Shown one piece after another: positions 58,645-64,000 of a stretch of DNA of 64,000 bases (positions within the stretch are counted from its first letter, which is position 1; each line of letters opens with the position of its first letter). Both the position numbers and the translations under genes were made by a program. This DNA is from Larix kaempferi (Eukaryota; Streptophyta; Pinopsida; Pinales; Pinaceae). The notes under the pieces are model-generated. The model was not told where the DNA came from. It made no database searches and was given only the letters and a program-made list of their open reading frames with translations. The stretch is from contig BSBM01000321.1 in NCBI GenBank assembly GCA_027924585.1, forward strand, positions 365,001 through 429,000. The letters run 5' to 3'.

Positions 58645-61600
58645 TCCACCACAACCCCTCACAACAACCTTTCATTTTGCTTCATCCGTGTGCAACACCA
58701 AATTGCATCTGTGTAAGTTGATAGCACAAGAAGGATAATCAATCTCATCAGTATTGTCATCCCAAAATTACAACCACATTTCATAACATTCGTTATCAAG
58801 TATTGAAAAATCGGGAATGTGTCCATTCCCTTAGGGTGTAGTCAATATTGACACCCCTAACATAACCCAACACCCGAAAGGTGTGCACCCCTTTCCGATG
58901 TGAGCCATGTAGGCCTTAATCACACTCAAGCGATCTATAATAATAATGAAATAATAAAACATGCTCTGGATATTAAATCTAATAACCAAATATGTATATC
59001 CTTAGTTAGGGTTACAGAATACTCATCCGCTTAACAGATGTATCTTTTCTTCATTTATGAAGAATGGGGGCTCCCTTCTCTCAGTCAATAGTCCTTCGGT
59101 TTGCCACCCCAATCCTTTCACGTTCCATAACCCACCAATGCCTTCTTGGCATAACTTCACCATCTCACTCGCATGGCTTTCCAACATGCAGTTCAGCGGA
59201 GATGTCATCCTTAAAATATGCAATGGCGTTTCACCCGAAACCCATTTCCAAAGCATGGGGTCCTTCCCATGAAGTTTGGCTTCTGCAGTCCATCACACAT
59301 GGTCTTCCTGCAATGTGTCTTACTGGCACACTTATCAAATAGCCAAACAGTCAGCAACATTTAACAATAAAATTCAAATCTGATTGTTCCATAACCAATC
59401 AATGTCATTAATAATTAAATTCAATATGAATTTGCAATTCTGTCTACTATAGAAATGGATTGGTTTAACCATGAGACCATCCTCATATTGTTTGGCTCTC
59501 ATAAGTGGTATCACTCTGTCCATTATGGTTTTACACTTGCTACCATACATGAACATCCACCTACATCATGTCCTCCTGACACAACTTTATATAAGCCAAA
59601 CTGTCATTAGCACTTATTAGCAAAATTTCAAATCTGAAATTTACAAATCTATTTTCCTACAGAAATTTGATTTGCAATCATGAGATTATTCTCATAAACT
59701 TAAACCAGAAAATTTTCAAATCTATGTCATGCATAAGTTCAATTTCACAACCATGAGAACCTTCTCATAAACTTTGGCTTCTGCACATGGTAGATCCCGG
59801 TCTTTACGATGGACTTATCCTTATTGCCATACGCAAGGATTTTCTACCTGAAATCTGAACTTCAATCAGCCAAACATGTGAGTATCTATGCATATAATAT
59901 TTTCATTGCTACAACAATCATTGAAGTGATCTCAAAATTATAACGCTCAATAATTCAAACACTTTCAGCTGTTAATATTTGAAATGCAATGAAATATATA
60001 TATCTACATATGCATCGTTATCATAATAAAATTGCAAGACACAGTCACATTATCCCTGCAATTTAAATAAAAACTCCAATATTCCTTTTATGCAACTATG
60101 TCCTTCCAATAGAGCACTCTGGTAGCCATCAACATGTCTACCTTCTTCATGCAATCTTTCTCTTGCATTCACAGCAGCTCATGAAATGGTCTCAGGATTA
60201 ACAATAGTTCACCATTTCATCTATTATATAATTGCATTGAAACATATATATATATATATATATATATCACAACCATGCATTCACACAATGCATCTCAACA
60301 TGTGCACCCACACATATGCATGCACATTCACAACATTTACATAATATTTTATTGTGCACTCACTCAACTCTTTCTTGCATGGATTCATGAATACCACAAT
60401 GTCATGTCATTCATTTTACCATGCTTGTCTCATATGGCATGCACTACCACAACATGACTATAAGTCCTTACGTGCTTTGGTTGTTAAGCTCACAACCAAT
60501 ATACAAAAATGCATTGAGGTTTCTAAGAAACTATAGGGTGTAAGGCTCCTTGCCTTTACTTACCCACACCTCACCATACTCAGTAGGATGATATTAACAT
60601 TCATGCACTCAGCACCACACGCAAACCAAATCAACATAGTTTAAACATAGTTGAAGGGATCTTACCAAATCTTCTTTCAACATTCATGCAATTTAAGCAC
60701 AAATAACCATTACCTGCATGGTTGTCATTAACATCGCTTGATATTACCTGATCAATTGGCCTCTTACCAAGGCTTCGTAGTCATTTTTCCAACCTCATGA
60801 TCACAGATTTGTCGCACCATCCTTTCTTCATAAGGTTGTTGGTCATATGCAACAAACATCATCCACATCTTTAGCCATGCTTCGGTTGTCTTTGGTCCTA
60901 CAACCAATGCGAACACAACTAATTATTAGCAACCACAATAATTATCTTAAGTGGCTCATTGCGTATGTAAAACCTCACTATTTTACCAATATGCAATATC
61001 ATATATATGCACAAACATTTTCACATGCACTGTGCAATGTTTCTTAATATGCCATCTAATGCATAGTCATATCATCTATCTAATCCCTTGCATTTTAAGT
61101 CATGCTTCTATGGTATGATTCATACAACCATTATCAACAACATTAACTGTCATCAACCATAGAAAATACCATTAATGGGCTATTGCATGTGTAACTTCAC
61201 TACCTTTACCTCTATGCAACATCATGCCTATGCATAATCAATTCACATGCACTATGCAATGACTCTTTAATCATGCCCGCTAATTCATTTGCATTTAATC
61301 TACTACTTTCTCGCATTTCCAACATTCTTTTCCATAATTTATATGCACGACAAATTCAGAATTATAAATACAATATCAAGAGGGTAGTGGAGGGATTCTC
61401 CCTTCCAATTCCCCATCATGACATGGAGCCCCTCCTCCAGATCACAGTTGATCTTTTTCTTGGCTTCCCTACCAAGCATACACGCAATCATTAGCTATGG
61501 TCTTCTCATGAATTATCAATTCAATATATACATGCGTGTATAACGTTCATTCTTGCTATTTTCCAAACATGCAATTCTTATGCTGTAAACATAAATAATT

Positions 61601-62065
61601 TAAGGTGAGGAATTTCCCTCTTATCAACGTTTCCTTACTGCTCCCATGGCTCTTCCACAATGCATATTACAGCCAATTACTCTTAATAAGGCTTCCACAA
61701 ACCTTCTATGCAATTCCTGCTTCTCATTCCAAGCATAGAGAATGCATTTCACACTTTCAACGACTATCTCCGGGGGACGACGGGGTCGAGGGCAACGCCC
61801 TCATTTTTTTTTTTTTTGTAATTCCTCCGATTTCATGCAATCTGGCGCATAAGTTCTATGGCAATTTTTCACTTTTTGGCACTTGAAAAATCCCCCCTGG
61901 AAACTATTCAAATTCATGCATCGGCAGACTTTTAAGCTCTTCATCGCCAACCGTTTCGGCGATTTTAAGCTCTTCATCGCCGACCTGCGACCGAGCCTTA
62001 AACTGCCGACCGCCAACCGATCCTTAAACTCCGACCTGCGACCTACGACCGAATCTTAAACCACT

Positions 62066-62263
62066 GACCGCTTTGCAGCAAATAAGGCTAAAATCGTCGA
62101 CCGCGTCGCAGCAAATAAGGCTAAAATCGTCGACTACGTCGCAACAAATAAGTCTAAAATCGTCGACCACATCGCAGCAAATAAGTCTAAAATTGTCGAC
62201 CGCGTCGCAGCAAATAAGTCTAAAATCGTCGACCGCGTCGTAGCAAATAAGTCTAAAATCACC
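62066..62263. repeat. 33-bp GC-containing tandem array, six units
   Basis: Unit GACCGCGTCGCAGCAAATAA then GTCTAAAATCGTC, six copies, degenerating on both sides (61920-62065 and 62264-62360). The minus-strand open frame across it is a by-product of the three-divisible period. It lies about 240 bases from the PBS-like site of element F. Confidence 0.92.
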
Positions 62264-62504
62264 GACCGTTTTGCTGTGATTTCTCCAAATCTTGTCGATT
62301 TTTTCGCCACAAACTTGGCTAAACTCACCGACCGTTTCGCAGAATATAAGCGATTGGTCGCCGACATAGACTTAGCAGAAAAACACTTAGAAATTTTTTC
62401 AAATTTTGGACTTTTTCTTAATGATCAGTGTTGAGTAGGAAGAATACTTACCTCTGCAACTGTGATAGGTAGCCCATGAAGGCCCAAATGTTGCAACCTT
62501 TTCA

Positions 62505-62512
62505 TGATACCA
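62505..62512 (-). promoter_or_regulatory. Element F primer-binding site (weak)
   Basis: Minus strand TGGTATCA, three bases inside the 5' LTR; only these eight bases match the initiator tRNA-Met complement. Confidence 0.5.
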
Positions 62513-62515
62513 CAC

Positions 62516-63905
62516 TGTCACGTCCCCTCCCATGGACCCAATTCAAGGAAGGGAACATGATACCAAAATATGGGATTTTCATAAACTCAGCCCGATTCAT
62601 TAGATTGATAAAAACAAATGTGTGCAGATGCAAATCAAGCAAATATGCACAGCGGAAGAAAACATCATCCACACACATTTCATATGCATTGAGCATATCA
62701 AAAAAATCATCAATTTAATACATTGCAGAAGTAAAACACATAGACAGAAAAATACTTATCTTCATTGTGCAATTGTCCCAAGCAACTAGCTATGTCGCTG
62801 CAACGTTCCACCCAACCATAGGTCTCTGCCCAGCCTGTATTCTTTTAGCACTCAGAGACCACCCCCGAGCTGGGCATGATTTCTACAAGGAAAATGGGAC
62901 ATTCATACTCATACACAGCCAAATAATCACTGCATCTAAGCCAAGCCAGTCCACAGCTGGGTTTATCGGGCTAAATCTGAACCCTCTTCATTTATGGATG
63001 CTTGCACTCAAGCTCAAGCCAAAACAATGGATACCCATATCCCATACCCCAACATACACTACTTACACACAACAAAACTCCATCATTGGGCATGGATACA
63101 CATTTTAACAGTGGTATTTACAACAAGATGGCCATGGGTTTCCCCCAAATCGTGGGCACACCAAAAACGAACTATGGAAAGAGAAATTCGACCACGGGGA
63201 GCAAAACCGATTTCTCCCACATGTTATGGGAATTCCTATGGCCAAAATGGCCTCAATGAAACCCCAAATCGATTTGTTCTCTTCCCCACTAGTAACCAAT
63301 ACAAAAACGCCCTTCCCAGCTAGAAAGATGAAGGAAAACACAGAAAAACCATGGAGGAAAATGCCCAGGAAGCTCCCAACTCGTGAGAGAGCAAAGCCGA
63401 TGGGTGAAGAATGGTTTGGGGAGCAATTTCGTGGCTCTTTTCTTGCCAAGGAATCCAAATACGATTTTCCATGCACGGTGGCTTGCCCATACTTGAATTT
63501 GGATAGCCGTACCTCCCATTCCCCAAGGCATTAACTATTTCAACCAACTCTTGGGAGAAATGAATGATTGGGTACAAAAGTCAACATGGGTAGTTGAGGG
63601 TTTTATGGGTTCTCTCATTGACACTTGGCTTGACTTGATTGGCTCAAGGGTTTGAATGTTTCCCTCCCAATTTCTTGTAAAATCATGCCCCCATCTCTTG
63701 TTGCATTGCATAGCTAGTTGTGGGTATTTTATTAAAATGCATATTTACATGATATTTACAATTCCATTGTGCCTGGCTAACACGTAAACCATATACATCA
63801 ATAAATCGATGGCGGGGCCTTAGCCTTGAGCTCCTCACCACGATTTTATAACAATATTACATCCTGTACATTTTAATGTAATGGGGTCAAAACTGAGATA
63901 TTACA
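62516..63905 (-). repeat. Element F 5' LTR
   Basis: 1390 bp, the partner of 55020-56407; begins TGTCACGTCCCC and ends GAGATATTACA. Confidence 0.9.
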
Positions 63906-64000
63906 AATTCCCTCCAAGAGACTCATCCCAACTTGAATTAGGGAGAGATTCCCATGAATGCCACTTGTCCAACTTTTCCTAGCTCTCCTCTTCCATCAAT

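Larger units (their letters stand above)
56425..62065. other. Element F interior, non-coding
   Basis: No frame longer than about 100 codons and no recognisable domain on either strand. It contains the arrays at 57728-57997 and 58397-58644 and a (TA)n run near 60246-60266. CATG- and ACATGCA-type words are frequent between 60270 and 61300. Confidence 0.65.
55020..63905 (-). mobile_element. Element F: large non-coding LTR element (LARD-like)
   Basis: Direct LTRs 55020-56407 (1388 bp) and 62516-63905 (1390 bp), ends TGTCACG/ATATTACA. A polypurine tract lies beside the left LTR and a PBS-like site beside the right, giving minus orientation. Flanks AATTT (55015-55019) and AATTC (63906-63910) are a target duplication differing at one base. 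The 6.1-kb interior has no gag or pol motif in any frame but contains three tandem arrays. It must have depended on another element. By eye the LTRs are roughly 96 percent identical. Confidence 0.88.

Overview
The window looks like a repeat-dense stretch of a large land-plant nuclear genome. It is AT-rich, consists mostly of retrotransposons in various states of decay, and I found no intact host gene. The mix (Ty3 elements with large non-coding derivatives, old Copia copies, several LINE families with DUF4283-type ORF1) would suit a gymnosperm, but that is an impression; no diagnostic host gene is present. No CRISPR array, rRNA, bacterial operon or convincing tRNA gene was seen.

Layout. 1-2831: a minus-strand LINE (ORF1, then endonuclease running off the left edge). 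3310-3780: degenerate local repeats. 3780-6130: a second minus-strand LINE. 6180-6869: the RNase H end of a Copia element (H, + strand). 6870-28009: a stack of nested insertions. Element C (LTRs 427/428 bp, TSD GGGGT) sits in H. Element A (Ty3, minus strand, LTRs 1568 bp, TSD TCTAG) sits in C. Element B (Ty3-like, minus strand, LTRs 726 bp, TSD CTTCC) sits in the 5' LTR of A. B removes cleanly: the two pieces of A's split LTR add up to exactly 1568 bp, the length of the intact one. 28412-35637: an old Copia element D, whose 5' LTR holds a 1.1-kb inverted-repeat DNA element and whose integrase region holds a 601-bp solo LTR (TSD AGAAT). 36100-37900: a + strand LINE. 38050-42370: AT-rich sequence with small tandem duplications. 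42400-47200: a minus-strand LINE with both ORFs and an RNase H domain. 47200-55019: mostly featureless, with a (TA)n tract, a tRNA-derived SINE-like stretch, an isolated LTR/PBS junction and a possible solo LTR. 55020-63905: element F, a minus-strand LTR element of 8.9 kb with no recognisable coding capacity.

How the parts relate. By LTR divergence the order of insertion is C (oldest), A (31 differences in 1568 bp, 26 of them transitions), then B (one difference in 726 bp). A carries a near-complete gag-pol-chromodomain frame interrupted only by three in-frame TAG codons. B carries gag and protease but its frame leaves pol at the start of reverse transcriptase, so it must have moved with proteins from another copy. 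C carries a decayed coiled-coil/acidic/G-patch frame instead of gag-pol. B and F both have a GC-rich tandem array with a 33-bp period shortly downstream of the primer-binding site.

The most interesting items are the very young pol-less element B, the shared 33-bp leader arrays, the G-patch frame in C, and the fact that every in-frame stop in the A and B frames is TAG where glutamine is expected.
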